Source: Lepus europaeus
Lineage: Eukaryota; Chordata; Mammalia; Lagomorpha; Leporidae
Assembly (NCBI RefSeq): GCF_033115175.1
Contig: NC_084836.1
Span: 68,805,297-68,869,296 of the forward strand
Length of the DNA stretch: 64,000 bases
Direction of reading: 5' to 3'
The notes below the pieces were generated by a model. It did no database searches. It saw only the letters and a program-made list of their open reading frames with translations, and was not told the DNA's origin. Shown piece after piece: positions 1 through 10,844 of the stretch; the stretch's first letter is position 1, and each line of letters begins with the position of its first letter. The position numbers and the translations under genes were made by a program.

Positions 1-59
1 CCTCTGCCTCTGCTTCTCTGTAACTCTGCCTTTCAAATAAATAAATAAATCTTTTAAAA
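1..59 (+). repeat. C-SINE, 3' tail only (cut by window start)
   Basis: The fragment is TGTAACTCTGCCTTTCAAAT followed by AAAT repeats and CTTTT. Full C-SINEs here have a tRNA-like head with Pol III A and B boxes (GGTTCAAGTCC-type), a CAGCAGATGGAAGA segment, a CT-rich stretch and an (AAAT)n tail. Confidence 0.85.
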
Positions 60-81
60 ATAATTTTAAAAATATAAAAAC

Positions 82-398
82 CGGTATTAGTGTTGTGGCA
101 CAGTGGGTTAAGCTGCCACCTATGACACCAGCATCCCATATGGGCGCTGGTTTGTGTCCCGGCTGCTCCACTTCTCCACTTAGCTCCCTGCTAATGTGCC
201 TGGGAAGCAGCAGGCGATGGCCCAAGTGCTTGGGCCCCTGCACAGGTGGGAGACCCGGATGGAGTTCCCGATTCCTGCCTTGGGCTTGACCCAGCCCTGT
301 CCGTTGCAGCCTTTCAGGGAGTGAACCAACAGATGGAAGATCTCTCTCTCTGCTCCATGCTGTAACTGCCTTTCAAATAAATAAGTAAATAAATCTCT
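82..398 (+). repeat. C-SINE, full length
   Basis: The head is TGTTGTGGCACAGTGGGTTA and the tail TTTCAAATAAATAAG. The middle is near consensus. Confidence 0.9.
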
Positions 399-420
399 AA
401 TATAAATATGTATATAGAGA

Positions 421-750
421 GTGGGTACTGGGTGCAGCAGTTAACATGTAGCTTGGGAGGCCTGTGTCCTACATCAGTGCCTGCTCTGCTCCTAAGTCCA
501 CCTCTGTCACCAACGTGTCCCCTGAGAGAGAGCAGTGAGGGCTCAAGTGCTTGGGTCCCTGCCACCTACCCGCGTGGGAGACCTGGATTGAGTTCTGGGC
601 TCCTGGCTTCAGCCTAGGCCAGCCCCAGCTGTTGCAGGCATGGGGGGAAGATGAACAAGCAGATAGGAGTTCTCTCTGTGTCCTTGTGTTTGTCTGTCTG
701 TCCGTCCGTGTGTCTGTCTCTGCCTCTCGAAATCAGTTTTAAAAAAAATC
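421..750 (+). repeat. C-SINE, diverged
   Basis: The head reads GGGTGCAGCAGTTAACATG and the centre GGCTCAAGTGCTTGGGTCC. The tail is eroded to TTTTAAAAAAAATC, so this is an older copy. Confidence 0.8.
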
Positions 751-1760
751 TAAAGTAATAACTAAAAACGTAAAACCCCTCCTTTGATCTCGAGCCTCAT
801 AAAAAGAAGAAGTTTACCAGGTTTTGCCCTCAAGCCCGAGGGTCCGCCTCCGACTGCAGGGTGGGCAGTGGGCTGGGAATCCCCTGCTCAATGCCCAGGG
901 CTCACCGACCCCCTGCCCCGCACCCTGCCTGTCCCTCCGCACGCTGCTTGAATTTAACGGCTGTCACAATTGAACTGAGATGGGGAGTGGCCTTTGGGTG
1001 GTTTGTGCCATTGCGTTCTGGACCCGCCACACACGTAAGGGAGAGCTTGACTGTACATCCGGGGTAGGGGACAGCAGAGGCTAGGGACATGATGGCCAGA
1101 GAGGTCAGGTTTGACAGGGGGAGAGGGAGTTCCTCCCCCCACCAGCCCTCCCAGAATCCTACCAGGTGCCACCCCAAGTCTCAGTCGGGAGGGCTCAGGT
1201 GGGTGCCCCAGGCAGGATGCCAGGGCTCCTGGACACTCACCTGCTCTGTCTCCATTAGCAGGAGAGGGAGAAAAGACAGAGCAGGTGAAAGAGAAGAAAT
1301 TCAATCTCTCTACTGCCCCTCCATTTGGCTCACAGATGCCTTTTGTTTGGTGCGCACAGTCAGGCCCCGCCCACCCCCACCCCTGGACACCAGGGGCCAG
1401 GCACACAGTGGCACAGTCAGAGATGGGACACCTGGCTCCCGTCCGGTGCTGATGGCCCGGCCTCCACTGTAAGACAAAGCTCCAGTGTCTGAGCCATGAA
1501 TTTGCTCTCTGGTTCCAATGGCCCGCTAGCATGCATGGCCAGCCCAAGGCACTGCACATCGTGCCCCCAGAGGGACTGTGCACCCCTCTACCCTCCCACC
1601 CTGCCCTCTCAGAGTTGATGAGGCAGTGAGGGGGAGCAGGGGACGAACCCGGGCATCCAGGAATGAGGGCAAGGAATTCGGGGTGTTTTCTAGTGATTCT
1701 CTGTCATGGATCTAAAGCATGCTTTCCTTGTTGTTGTTGTTGTTTCTTTGTTTTTTTTTT
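751..1760. other. GALNT6 intron, unique sequence
   Basis: No exon with a match to the missing GALNT6 catalytic segment, and no recognisable repeat, is visible. There is a short TTG run and T tract just before the next SINE. Open frames across it (for example on the minus strand to 1583) have no domain or codon signature. Confidence 0.5.
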
Positions 1761-2440
1761 TTTAATATTTATTTGAAAGTCAGAGTTAGGGCCAGTGCCG
1801 CGGCTCACTAGGCTAATCCTCCGCCTTGCGGCGCCGGCACACCGGGTTCTAGTCCCGGTCAGGGTGCCGGATTCTGTCCCAGTTGCCCCTCTTCCAGGCC
1901 AGCTCTCTGCTGTGGCCAGGGAGTGCAGTGGAGGATGGCCCAAGTGCTTGGGCCCTGCACCCCATGGGAGACCAGGAGAAGCACCTGGCTCCTGCCATCG
2001 GATCAGCGCGGTGCACCGGCAGCAGCGCGCCTACCGCGGCGGCCATTGGAGGGTGAACCAACGGCAAAAGGAAGACTTTTCTCTCTGTCTCTCTCTCTCA
2101 CTCTCTCACTGTCCACTCTGCCTATCAAAAAAAAAAAAAAAAAAAAGTCAGAGTTAGAGAGAGAGAGAGAGAGAGAGAGATCGATCTTCCATCTACTGTC
2201 ACTCCCCAATTGGCCACAATGGCTGGAGCTGCACCGATCCGAAGCCAGAAGCCAGGAGCTTCCTCCAGGTCTCCCATGTAGGTGCAGGGGCCCAAGCACC
2301 TGGGCCATCTTCTGCTGCTTTCCCAGGCCATAGCAGAGAGCTGGATCAAAAATGGAGCAATCGGAACTCGAACCTGTGCCCAAATGGGATGCCAGCACTG
2401 CAAGCAGTGGCTTCACCCGCTATGCCACAGTGCAGGCCCC
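1761..2440 (-). repeat. C-SINE split by a younger SINE
   Basis: The tail part (to 1789) and the body (from 2144) are separated by a plus-strand insertion. The body reads GGTCTCCCATGTAGGTGCAG and ends in CCACAGTGCAGGCCCC. Confidence 0.9.
1790..2143 (+). repeat. C-SINE of the GGCTCA/AGGCTAATCC-head subfamily, nested
   Basis: The element is flanked by a perfect 14-base duplication AAAGTCAGAGTTAG (1776-1789, 2144-2157), which lies inside the older SINE. The head is CGGCTCACTAGGCTAATCC and the tail is pure poly-A after CTATC, marks of the younger subfamily. Confidence 0.95.
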
Positions 2441-2505
2441 TCCTTGTTTTTATCCTAAGCTAATTTGTCCGGGACTTCTCACCCTGAGAAAGCAAGACAC
2501 CAGGG

Positions 2506-2756
2506 CAGGCGGGCAAATGGCCTTGTGGTTAAGACACCCACGTCCCACATCAGAAGGCCTGGGTGGGTTCCCAGCTCCAGCCCCTGGCTCCAGCCTCCTG
2601 CCTGTGCAGAGCCTGGGAGACAGCAGTGGTGGCTCAAATAGTTGGGCACCTGTGGCCCTGCCGCAGCCCAGATGGAGTTCTCAGCTCCTGGCTTTGGCCT
2701 GGCCCAGACCTGGCTGTTGGTGGGCATTTGGGGGAGTAAACCAGCAAACTGGAGAT

Positions 2757-2809
<53 letters not shown>

Positions 2810-2820
2810 AAATAAGTAAA
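2506..2820 (+). repeat. C-SINE, old type, with long CT microsatellite
   Basis: The head is GGCCTTGTGGTTAAGACACC. A CT dinucleotide run at 2760-2806 lies before a short CAAATAAGTAAA tail. Confidence 0.85.
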
Positions 2821-3012
2821 AGGCAGGAGACAGGTCTGCTGGGAACTCTCTCCAGAGGAGGCTGGCGGTGTCAGGGACTCGCCTGGAGTCCCAGACTGTC
2901 CCCAGTCTCTCTGGACTCTGCGTGGGCTGACTTGAGATCCTTGGAAGAGATCGAAACCAGGGACAGGAAGGCGGCTGAACAGGAGGGTTTCCAGCTAAAA
3001 TTGCTTCCAGAA

Positions 3013-3200
3013 CAGGCAGTTGGCAGTGCCGTGACGATGCCACTTGGGAATCTCCCAGGCAGAGGACCCAGATGGAGTGTTGCCAAGCTCCTGACTTGGG
3101 TCAGGCCCAGCCTTGGCTGCTCTGGGCATCTTGGGAGTGAACCAGCTCGTGAAAGATGTCTGTCTCTGCCTCTGTACCTTTCAAAGAAAGAGAATAAATC
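3013..3200 (+). repeat. C-SINE, truncated and diverged
   Basis: The 3' half is recognisable: CCCAGCCTTGGCTGCTCTG, GAGTGAACCAGC and an eroded AGAATAAATC tail. The 5' half is degraded. Confidence 0.65.
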
Positions 3201-3481
3201 AAGGATTTGTTTAGAGAAATTTTGCCCAGAAAGTGGCTGCAGGAACCAAATCCATGGTGACTGGGCCAGCCACAGGTAACCAAGGGCAGGCTCTTTGATG
3301 TACTGCCCCTGGCTGAGCCCCAGCTGTGTGTGAGGTACCTGGCTAGGTGCTGGGGTGATGGAGAAGGTGTTGGTCTCTTTGTGCTTGGTTGTACCACAAG
3401 AGGGCAGCAAAGCCCCATCCAATCCAAGCTGCCTTGGCCCAGGAACAGAAGCAACCGCCACCATTATATTCTCTTGCAGGA

Positions 3482-3895
3482 ACTTCAAAAAGTTTTGTGG
3501 AAAATGGAATGCAAAGATGTTTATTTTGCTGCCAGAATTGTTTTTGAAATCTCACACATCCATTTTTTTGCTGTCTTACGTATTTATTTGAGAGGCAGAG
3601 AAAGACAGGCAGAGAGAGATCCCATTCAGTAGTTCACTCCTCAAATGCCTGAAATGGCCAGGGCTGAAGCCGGAAGCCAGGAACTCCATCCGGGTCTCCT
3701 ACATGGGCGGCAGGAAGTTCTTGGGCCATCACTGCTGCCCACCATGGTCTGTGTTCCGAGGAAGCCGGAGTCAGGAGCTGGAGCCAGGTGCTGAAGCCAG
3801 GAACTCCCGGTGTGTGGAGTCTGGGAATCTCAGCAGCTAGGCTAACTGCCTGAACAAGTCTTTACATAGCACGTTGTCCTGAACTTTTTGAACGG
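3482..3895. repeat. Palindromic MITE-like element interrupted by a SINE
   Basis: It starts CTTCAAAAAGTTTTGTGGAA, contains ATGTTTATTTTGCTGC, and ends with the inverted CCTGAACTTTTTGAA. Related pieces lie at 18190-18608 and 59240-59345. It looks like a non-autonomous mariner-type element; the family name is not assigned. Confidence 0.55.
3577..3852 (-). repeat. C-SINE, diverged
   Basis: ATTTATTTGAGAGGCAGAGA at the tail side, GGGTCTCCTACATGGG in the middle. The head is eroded. It lies inside the palindromic element. Confidence 0.75.
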
Positions 3896-4625
3896 ATTTC
3901 GTAGGCAATGGGTTTCAACCTTTTGCTGCACCGGAATAAACTTTGCTTTTCACTTCGTTTTCCATGAGCATTTTGTTCACTGGAGTACCCTCGCCCTCAG
4001 CCCCGCTGTGATGACCGAGCTGATAACCAAACCCCTACACGAGATGTTTCTTTCTCTTTTTATCTTGCACCGGGCCCATGCCGCCCGCCTTTTCCGGAAA
4101 GCCAGAATCTTCTCCTAACCTCTCAGCACACCTTGTGGTCCCAGGAGCCCCTCTTACACGTCCTCCTTCCCACCCCTGCTCCAAGCAACCAAAGCTAAAG
4201 TTTCTCTTTCAGGGAATATAAGACATCAGGGTCAAGCTCCTGCCCATATGGTGCGAAGGGCTGGGGACCCTGAAACAGAACAGGGCCAGCCCAGCGGAGA
4301 TTACTAGTTCATTCAGGCTTTGAGTCCTGCCTGCTTTCACGAGTGGATTGTGTTTCTGCCCTGCTCCAGGCTCTGTGCTGCCGCAGCATGAGCACAGCTC
4401 GGGCTGTGTGTTCCACACACAGGCGTGGCGGGCGACGCTTGACATGTCCCTGGATGAGGGGGTGACCATGTCTCCTTTCAGCTGGTCCTGCAGGGAGGCC
4501 CCAAGGGCGGCAAGCGAGTCCGCAGAGGAGGGGCCCGCCTGTCCCAGGAGTGGGGAAGGGACCAGGGAGCCAGGTCGGGTGTCCCCACAGGCAGAAGACG
4601 CACACAGCTCTCCCTGTCTCTGCAG
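3896..4625. other. GALNT6 intron just upstream of the first visible exon
   Basis: This is unique sequence ending in the pyrimidine-rich acceptor ctctccctgtctctgcag. An open frame enters the exon from 4348, but the splice acceptor and the family alignment place the true exon start at 4626. Confidence 0.6.
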
Positions 4626-4743
4626 ATCCCCGACGTTTGCTGGCGGCCTCTTCTCCATCTCCAAGTCCTACTTTGAACACATCGGTACCTATGATAATCA
4701 GATGGAGATCTGGGGAGGGGAGAACGTGGAAATGTCCTTCCGG
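4626..4743 (+). CDS. GALNT6: GALNT6 exon: Gal/GalNAc-T motif
   Basis: The acceptor is ctgcag and the donor gtgaga. The first base completes a codon from the upstream exon; then 39 codons run from [16 protein letters not shown] to [16 protein letters not shown] is the hallmark that binds the sugar donor and acceptor region in GalNAc-transferases. The exon ends in phase 0. Confidence 0.95.
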
Positions 4744-7700
4744 GTGAGAGTGAAGAGGGCTTGGGGGGGCCACGCCATCCCAGGGGAAGCTGGAGGTGCT
4801 GTCACACAGTGGCAGCCTTGGGGATGTGTCCTCTGGAACTTGAACTCGAGAGAGTGGCCGTTTCCCACCACAGCTCCCCGCTTCCTCTGCTCCCCTCTCT
4901 GTCCGTGGCAATCTGATTGGACAACTCACAACAAATCACTGGGCGGAGTGATTGTCAATGTCACCGGAAGTGACAAAAAGCCACTATGAGGCCCCTCCTC
5001 CCAGGTTAGAGGCCACCGCACCCCTGGGAGTCACAGACTCCTGTGACTGTGAGAGGAGACAGCGGTCCCCAGTGCTGGTGGGCACCAGGACCCTGAGGCA
5101 CTCTGGGAGTTATGCAAATCGGGAGGCAGTCCAGAGGAGAGGCTGGGTCTCCAGGAATCCCTGGGCCAGTAGAATCGTGATCAGTAAGATCTCTTGCAAA
5201 ACCACCTGTGCCCATATCTGGCATGGGGGGGTACTCGGCATGTGGCAGCCACGCTGATGTGGGGAGCAACAGGGCTCCCAGTCGAAGACTCGAGAGAGGG
5301 CCCCCGGCCCCCAGGAAGCTGGCGTGCCAAGGGCGCCGGGTCCCTGTGCCACAGGCCACCTGGTAGTTGAGTGGCCTTGCTGTGAATGAAAGCGCACTGC
5401 TCTCACCTGGAGCTGAGCGCTGGCCTAGAGGCTGAGCGATCAGGGCTCCAGTCCGGGACAGACATGAACAGACCCAACTGTCTTTTCTCTCAAGAGGGCC
5501 CTTGTAAGCTGCGGACCCTGCCAATCTCCTCTGCTTAGGTCAGGGGGAGCCTGGGGGTGACTCATCCCAGCCTGGAAGAAACCCGATCCACACTGTTCTC
5601 CAGCCTCTGCCTGGGTCCCTCAGACTTAGGGTCTGGGGCCAGGGAGAGAGTGTCTCCCGGCACCCCCTCCTGAAGGCGCCCGTCCTGTCTCCCTCCGTGT
5701 CAGGTGTGGCAGTGTGGGGGCCAGCTGGAGATCATCCCCTGCTCCGTGGTGGGCCACGTGTTCCGTACCAAGAGCCCCCACACCTTCCCCAAGGGCACCA
5801 ACGTCATTGCCCGCAACCAGGTGCGCCTGGCTGAGGTCTGGATGGACAATTACAAGAAGATTTTCTACAGGAGAAATTTACAGGCAGCCAAGATGGCCCA
5901 AGAGGTGAGAGGAAGGCAGGTGTCCAGGGGTGAGGAGGAGTACAGGGCCCCCGGGACCCCCATCTCTGCTCGCAGTGTCCCCCTTTGTGGGGTTCTGTGA
6001 GTCAAAGCACCAAGATCCTACAGGGGGGAAGGGACCTTGCTGTCCCTACCTGGAAGGAGCTCAGAATTGGGGACCAGGAGAGCACTGATTAGGGAGTCTC
6101 AGCAGATGAGGGAGTGGGGCGGAGGCTCTGTGTGTGGGGTCCCTGAGCCAGGCCAGGGGTTTGGATGTGACCCCCTGAGCCAGTGGCCCCCACAGGTCCT
6201 AAGCAGGAGAGGAAGCAACCCCAGGAGCTCTGTGCTGTCTGGGCGATGCCTGCCCACGCGGGGAGGTCGGGGTGGCGGTGGGGGAGGGGTGACACTGCCC
6301 CCTGGGGCCCCGACTTGCCTGGCAGAAATCCTTTGGGGACATCTCGGAACGGCTGCAGCTCAGGGAGCAACTGCACTGTCACAACTTCTCCTGGTTCCTG
6401 CACAACGTCTACCCAGAGATGTTTGTTCCCGACCTGAACCCCACCTTCTATGGAGCCGTGAGTCTGGAGAGCAGCCTGCCTGCCTGTCACCCCGGAGGCC
6501 CTGGGGAAGTCCAAGGCCACACACCCCCACAGCTGGGCCACCAGAGACTGAGGCTTCCCCACCACCCTCCTTGGCCCAGACATAGATGGCCAAAGACCTT
6601 GTGGGCAGCAAGCACTGGCGTGCACTGGGGGTCCTGGAGCTTCTGACTCAGGACTGGGGTGGGGCCCGACATTCTGCATGTCTAGCAGGTACACTGCTGG
6701 TCTGGGATGGCCCTTTCGAGAACCACGCCTTGTAGGAGAGCTGGGGGCTTCTTCCAGGCCCCTGGAGGCTGCCCAACCCTGCCCTGTGGTTGGGGAGAGG
6801 CGGGGGGCATCCCAGCTTGTCCTTCCCATCCTGGGGGGCTCTGCACCCCACTTTGCTGTCAACTCCTGGCCCCCGGAGCTGGCGAGCATAGGAACTGAGC
6901 AGAGGAAGACTTGGTCCTGTTGGGCCCCACCTAAAATGTTCCTGACTCTGCTCTCCCCTGTACCCTACCCCACCCCCGCTTTTGTCGTTCTGCAGATCAA
7001 GAACCTTGGCCTTGGCCAATGCCTGGACGTGGGTGAGAACAACCGAGGAGGGAAGCCCCTTATCATGTACTCATGCCATGGCCTCGGTGGCAACCAGGTA
7101 CCCAGGCCGAAGGGGAGAGGGGCCCTGTCCCTTCCAGGGACTCCTTCCCTGGGGACTAGAGTGGGCGGAGGTGGCACCCCTGACGTCGGGAAGCTCCCAG
7201 TTTGACACAGACGAGGGTTGAAGTCAGAAGGGGGCATGTCCAGAGGGAGAATCACAGTAGGCTGCCTGGAGGAGGTGAGCTGCTCAGTGATCACTGGGGC
7301 TAAGATGCACTCCCTGTCCTGGAGCCACCTACCTGCTCCTGCCACCCAGGAGTGACCCCAAAGCAGCCACCTCGTGACATCTCACAGCTGCCCAATGCCC
7401 AGGGAGCTCCTGCACACACACTTCCCAAAGGAGGCACCAGCAGCCGGCCCCTTCCCCAGGACTCCATCTCCCTGAGTGCCCAGAGCAGGGGCGTGCAAGG
7501 CCTAGCAATAAAGGGGTCAGCTAGGACATCTGTGTCCCCCATCAAGGGTCTCGGTTTCATGCCCAGCCGCGGCTCCTGACTCCCAGCTAAAGCAGACCCT
7601 GGGAGGTAGCAGGTGACGGCTCAAGTGCTTGGGTCCCTGCTGCTCACATGGGAGACGTGGTCTGAGCTCCCAGCTCCGGCTTTGGTCCTGACCTGGATGT

Positions 7701-9678
7701 TGCGGGTGCCTGGGGGAGTAAACTGGCAGATGGAGTCTCTCTCCCTGGACTTCCACCCCACCTCTCCAATGGCCATTGGTCTTCCAGATAATGTTAGGTG
7801 ATACGTTGATGAACAGTTTTTATTTTAACAGTGATTTATACTAAAAATAGAACCAGCCCATCAAACATGTGTTTCCTAGCTGTTGCTTAAAACGGAGCTA
7901 AATTAAATGTTTAAAAACTTTTTTATAAATGGGAAGACATGCTAAATGTTATTTATTTTCATTTTATTTGAAAAGCAGAGAGAGAGAGAGAGAGAGAGAT
8001 CCTCCATCTGTAGGTTCACTCCCAGATGGCCACAACGGCCAGGATCCCAGAACTCCATCCGGGTCTCCCACATAGATGGAAGAGACCTAACTCCTTGAGC
8101 CGTCATCTGCTGTTTCCCAGGCATACCAGCAGGAAGCTAGATCAGAAATAGAGCAGCCATGAGGCCAGTGCTGTGACACAGTGGGTTAAGCCACTGCCTG
8201 CACCACCTGCATCCCATATGGGCACTGGTTCAAGTCCCAGCTCCTCCACTTCTGATCCAGCTCCCTGGTAATGCGCCTGGGAAAGCAGCAGAAGATGTTC
8301 CAAGTGCTTGGGCCCCTGCACCTGCCTAGGAGACTCAGAGGCAGTTCCAGGCTTCTGGCTTCAGCCTGGCCCAGCCCCAGCCATTGTGGCCATTTGGGGA
8401 GTGAACCAGCAGATGGGAAGATTTCTAGCACCCCTCCCAATCACTCTGCCTATAAATAAATAAATCTTTCAAAAAGTGGAGCAGCCAGGATGTGAATCGT
8501 CCAATATGGGACACACACATCCCAAGGGAGAGTTTAACCAGCTCTGCCACAAGCCCGCCCCAACCTCAGAAAACTATATTAAGTAACTGTCAATCATCTC
8601 TGATAAACCAGGTCTGATGGAAATCACAAAGGTGGCACCTTACTCACTAAAAACCTTGGCAGGGCCTTGACCGCTGGCTGCTCCCCAGCTGGGTTGGCAT
8701 CTGGGGGCCAGGTGGCTTTGGAAGGGGGCGCGCCATCTCCACCTGCTCCTTAGAATCTCCCCCTCTCATCTCCCCTCCCAGTACTTTGAGTACACAACCC
8801 AGAAAGACCTCCGACACAACATCGCGAAGCAGCTGTGTCTACACGCCAGCGCCAGCACCCTGGGCCTCAGGGGCTGCCACTTCACCGGCAAACACAGCCA
8901 GGTCCCCAGGGACGAGGAATGGGAATTGACCCAGGTGAGACCGCTGCCCAGAAAGCTGAGTTGCAAACCCAAGGCCACTTCTGTCCCCACCCCCCCTCCC
9001 CGCCACCCGCTTTGTTCCGTTGCATCATGTGCCCGAGACACTGCGCGTGCGGGGCGGGTTGGGGTTCCATGGGAAACACGGCGAGTGTGGGCTGGAGGCC
9101 GACTCAGAGAGACGCAGGTGGAAAAGGCATCCTGGTTCTTGTCTGCCCCGTGGGCCAGGTGCCACGTGCCAGGGGCTCTCACCTGCCCAGGTTCTGTTCA
9201 TCCTTGGGGGTGGGGCGGCGGGCGGAGGCAGCTGTGTCCTAGCCACAGGTGCTCCTGTTGCTATGGATGAGCTGGGTGAAGCCCGTGAGTGGCTTAGGAG
9301 ACCAGAGGCCTGGCCTTGAGGAATGGGGAGGGCAGGGGTGGTCCCGGGTCTTTAGGTCTGGCTGTGTGGGGGAGGGGAGGCCGCCTCTTCTGCAGCCGCT
9401 CAAGCTAAAGCGAGGAACCCTGGGACTGCGCCTGGTGGCCCAGGACGGAACTCGGAGGCGCCCTCCTGGTGCCTTCTGGGGTCTCCTCTGCCCCTGCTCA
9501 GCTGCCCCCCACCCCATTCCAGCCCGTTGCTCTTCAACGGATCCTTTGCTGTTGCATCTTCCAGGACCAGCTCATCAGGAACTCAGGGTCTGGTACCTGC
9601 CTGACATCCAAGGACAGAAAGCCAGCCATGGCTCCCTGCAACCCCAGCGACCCCCACCAGCTCTGGCTCTTCGTCTAG
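4626..9678 (+). CDS. GALNT6: Polypeptide N-acetylgalactosaminyltransferase 6, C-terminal 272 residues (six exons, 5' part outside window)
   Basis: The coding exons are 4626-4743, 5704-5904, 6326-6457, 6996-7097, 8782-8934 and 9565-9678. All have AG/GT borders and join in one frame to a TAG stop. The enzyme is a Golgi type II membrane protein that moves GalNAc from UDP-GalNAc to Ser/Thr and so starts mucin-type O-glycans (family knowledge). Visible here are the Gal/GalNAc-transferase motif WGGEN, the GHVFR loop whose His is a Mn ligand in this family, and a ricin-B lectin domain with CLD and QLW repeat signatures. The human protein is about 622 residues, so roughly the first 350 (cytoplasmic tail, TM, stem, DxH motif) lie upstream of the window. 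Close paralogues such as GALNT3 are possible in principle. The LWLFV C-terminus and the CELA1-BIN2 neighbourhood point to GALNT6. Confidence 0.95.
5704..5904 (+). CDS. GALNT6: GALNT6 exon: end of catalytic domain
   Basis: The exon has 67 codons, phase 0 at both ends. It contains [13 protein letters not shown], whose His corresponds to the third Mn ligand of the family, and [12 protein letters not shown], part of the flexible loop and acceptor site. The donor is gtgaga. Confidence 0.95.
6326..6457 (+). CDS. GALNT6: GALNT6 exon: linker to lectin domain
   Basis: The exon has 44 codons, from [10 protein letters not shown] to [12 protein letters not shown], and joins the catalytic domain to the lectin domain. 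It contains the HCHNFSW segment, with an N-F-S sequon. The donor is gtgagt. Confidence 0.95.
6996..7097 (+). CDS. GALNT6: GALNT6 exon: lectin alpha repeat
   Basis: The exon has 34 codons ([13 protein letters not shown] to CHGLGGNQ). QCLDVG is the CLD motif of the alpha subdomain of the ricin-B lectin fold, which binds GalNAc on pre-glycosylated substrates in this family. The acceptor is ctgcag and the donor gtaccc. Confidence 0.95.
7513..7760 (+). repeat. C-SINE, old, tail lost
   Basis: TAGGACATCTGTGTCCCCCA, CCCTGGGAGGTAGCAGGTGA and GGAGTAAACTGGCAGATGGA align in order. The (AAAT)n tail is absent. It lies in a GALNT6 intron. Confidence 0.75.
7948..8560 (-). repeat. C-SINE split by a younger SINE
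   Basis: The outer copy runs from ATTTTATTTGAAAAGCAGAG to CTGCCACAAGCCCGCCCC and is broken at GAGCAGCCA. Confidence 0.85.
8162..8478 (+). repeat. C-SINE, nested
   Basis: This is a full-length copy with head GCTGTGACACAGTGGGTTAA and an (AAAT)n tail. GAGCAGCCATG and GAGCAGCCAGG on the two sides are a target duplication with one mismatch. Confidence 0.9.
8782..8934 (+). CDS. GALNT6: GALNT6 exon: lectin beta repeat
   Basis: The exon has 51 codons ([21 protein letters not shown] to DEEWELTQ). QLCLH marks the beta subdomain. The donor is gtgaga. It sits 220 bp downstream of a nested SINE pair. Confidence 0.95.
9565..9678 (+). CDS. GALNT6: GALNT6 terminal coding exon: lectin gamma repeat and stop
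   Basis: The exon has 37 codons ([17 protein letters not shown] to HQLWLFV) and a TAG at 9676-9678. GTCLTS and QLW are the gamma-repeat signatures. The protein ends directly after the QLW element, as GALNT6 does in other mammals. Confidence 0.95.
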   Translation, partial: DQLIRNSGSGTCLTSKDRKPAMAPCNPSDPHQLWLFV

Positions 9679-10054
9679 GCTCCTCCCTGGTCATCCCCAT
9701 TGGGGGGACCCTGTCCTGCACCCAACAAGCCTCTCCGGAAACAGAGCCACTGATGTCCAAGGTCCTGGTCCTTGGACCGACCCTCCAGCGCCAGATCATG
9801 AGGGACTTGGCTTGGGTTCTCCTTCTGTCCTGGAGACAGAGGGCAGCCGGGAGCGGCTCGGGACAGCACTGCCAGGCTCATACAAAGCGCCCCCGCGGCC
9901 ACATCCTGAATCCTGCTTACACAGCAGCACCGCAGACTCCAGGGAAGCCGCGTGTTGCCACAGAGGCAGCTAGGGCCCAAGGTAGCCTCCCTGGCTCCCA
10001 TTACCGGAAGTCTGCTGGACCGTTTAGACAGAAGGCAGCCTGACGGGTGGTTTC

Positions 10055-10160
10055 TGTGTTCACCTGCGCAGCAACCCCGTGAGAAAATCAGGACAGGATG
10101 CTGCATGCCCATTTTACAGATGGGCAAGTGGAGGCAGAGGTGAAAGAACATGTGTGCCGG
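10055..10160 (-). repeat. MIR fragment in GALNT6 3' UTR
   Basis: The segment contains the MIR-like words CATTTTACAGATGGG and GGCAGAGGTGAAAGAAC, preceded by a 'cagcaaccccgtgag' segment. This is the reverse-strand order of the MIR core. Confidence 0.5.
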
Positions 10161-10838
10161 CCCCCAGCCAGCAGGTGGCCAGAGCTGAGGCTGCTGGCTC
10201 CTTCCACTACGCGACGAGAACACTACACCACCTGCCAGCCACCAGCCGTCCTGTTCCCTCTGCCCGCCCGTCCTGGTCACTTCCAGCTGGCTGGCTCCAC
10301 GAAGCCTAGGACAGTGGAGCCAGGTGGTCCCCGGTGGGGGAATCCTGGGATGCTCATGTTGAAAGAAAGCTCACTGGGACCAGTGATTGTCAAGTTTAGG
10401 TCCCAGGCATTTTTTTTTTCCTAAGCCCCATATTTAAAGTCGATAAAAAGCAGAGTAGCCTCGGCAGAATTAAGAGATCTGCTGTGCCTACGAGGTCTTC
10501 TCTGAGCGAGCCGGACCCGGCAGCTCGTGGCTGCTTTACCGGAAGTAGAGCGCCCAGGTGCATGGACAAGCCCATCCAGGGAGGCTGCTGGTGATGTCAG
10601 TAGCAGGCCGGCACCACAAGGGGGTGCTCTAGGACCACATCTGCCTCCTGCCCCGCCCCCCCAACACCGCAGGTGGCCACCTAGCCCTCCCCCCACCAGA
10701 GCTAGGAGGCCCCTACGGAGGCGAGGTTGAGGGGCAAGCCCACCAAAAGGAAAAGAGCTAGTGGCCAGGATGTGACCTGGCGTAGGGAAGGGGAAAAGTT
10801 CCTTGTCCGGAAGAGAAGGTACACGGGATGGCAGTGAG

Positions 10839-10844
10839 AATAAA
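10839..10844 (+). promoter_or_regulatory. GALNT6: Poly-A signal AATAAA of GALNT6
   Basis: This is the first canonical hexamer after the GALNT6 stop, in the context GAGAATAAAGG, followed by a GT-rich stretch (tttctgggcgtggg). Confidence 0.6.

Larger units (their letters stand above)
4744..7512. other. Repeat-poor GALNT6 intron block
   Basis: Apart from exons, the introns here (4744-5703, 5905-6325, 6458-6995 and the start of the next) are GC-rich unique sequence. I see no SINE, simple repeat or extra exon in them. Confidence 0.6.

Noticed and set aside
954-1583. Minus-strand open frame of 209 codons
   Set aside because: It lies in a GC-rich GALNT6 intron, has no family signature, and overlaps other equally long frames; GC-rich DNA lacks stops by chance.
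2871-3488. Minus-strand open frame of 205 codons
   Set aside because: It crosses an eroded SINE and intron sequence; composition follows the repeat, not a gene.
1-4625. Upstream GALNT6 exons
   Set aside because: I searched for the preceding segment (FGWE...KDETYPIK-like) and found none; the exon must lie before the window.
4348-4989. Long plus-strand frame around the first GALNT6 exon
   Set aside because: Only 4626-4743 is coding by family alignment and splice sites; the rest is intron read-through.
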